A stretch of 6,082 nucleotides of DNA from assembly GCA_007127175.1 (NCBI GenBank), contig SKZX01000091.1:1-6082 (forward strand). The letters run 5' to 3'. The position numbers and the translations under genes were made by a program. Positions 5,964 to 6,082 of the stretch are shown piece after piece (position 1 is the stretch's first letter; each line of letters starts with the position of its first letter). The stretch is from Desulfobacterales bacterium. Its GTDB lineage: Bacteria > Desulfobacterota > Desulfobacteria > Desulfobacterales > Desulfosalsimonadaceae. Below the pieces are notes generated by a model. That model did no database searches. It was not told the DNA's origin and worked only from the letters and a program-made list of their open reading frames with translations.

Positions 5964-6082
5964 CTTTTTATCGGACCCGGCGAACCCTGCTACGAGGGCA
6001 TGATCCTCGGGGAGCACAACCGGGAAATGGACATCAACGTCAATCCCTGCAAGGAAAAAAAGCTGACCAATATCCGGGCATC
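5964..6082 (+). other. typA: In-frame continuation of TypA C-terminal domain beyond the amber codon
   Basis: Reading straight on from the TAG in the same frame gives 39 further sense codons to the window edge with no stop. They include LFIGPGEPCYEGMILGEH and CKEKKLTNIRA, which match the expected TypA region following the RG of the interrupted frame (E. coli BipA has RGKLFIG, then YEG and KKLTNMRAS). The amber codon therefore stands where most homologues have one ordinary residue, and no frameshift is involved. Both a single-base nonsense change (from AAG or CAG) and a sense-read UAG fit this picture. The gene should continue past the window for roughly 55 codons. Confidence 0.9.

Noticed and set aside
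1..6082. CRISPR array, tRNA or rRNA genes, phage or plasmid modules
   Set aside because: I saw no regularly spaced direct repeats, no cloverleaf with a T-loop consensus and no rRNA signature on either strand.

Overview
The window is about 6.1 kb of ordinary-looking bacterial chromosome with moderate GC. It carries four clear or probable protein genes on the minus strand, one large gene on the plus strand, and an AT-rich middle section that has been reshaped by a small palindromic insertion element. The protein families (an NtrC-type activator, WrbA, TypA/BipA, a Fic protein) and the style of the interspersed repeat suggest a sulfate-reducer-like member of the Desulfobacterota (former Deltaproteobacteria). 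This placement is an inference from general impression, as no rRNA or marker phylogeny is available here.

Layout from left to right. Positions 85-1176 (minus) encode a class II Fic enzyme with both the catalytic Fic motif and its N-terminal inhibitory helix. Positions 1177-1402 are a gap with only a weak, broken minus-strand frame. Positions 1403-1657 (minus) encode a small protein of unknown function, probably all-beta. Positions 1658-2014 are intergenic: a 152-bp palindromic element (1719-1870) flanked by a 7-bp direct repeat, then a start-less plus-strand frame that looks like the tail of a lost gene, then a symmetric hairpin that could end transcription from both sides. Positions 2015-3415 (minus) encode a sigma-54-dependent activator whose N-terminal receiver domain has lost all its phosphorylation residues. 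Positions 3633-4232 (minus) encode WrbA, a flavodoxin-like quinone reductase, read divergently from typA (4425 onward, plus). The shared wrbA/typA spacer holds four alternating GGGTTT/AAACCC blocks.

The most notable feature is at the right edge. The typA frame is stopped by an amber codon (TAG, 5961-5963) about 95 residues short of the usual protein length. The sequence after the TAG stays in the same frame to the window end and encodes a well-conserved continuation of the TypA C-terminal domain. This is a fresh nonsense mutation, a sequence error, or a sense-read UAG (pyrrolysine is the obvious candidate, since some Desulfobacterota decode it). The window alone cannot decide between them.

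The genes do not form one pathway. The Fic gene and the small gene may be co-oriented neighbours. The activator, wrbA and typA are separate units, with wrbA and typA sharing a divergent control region.
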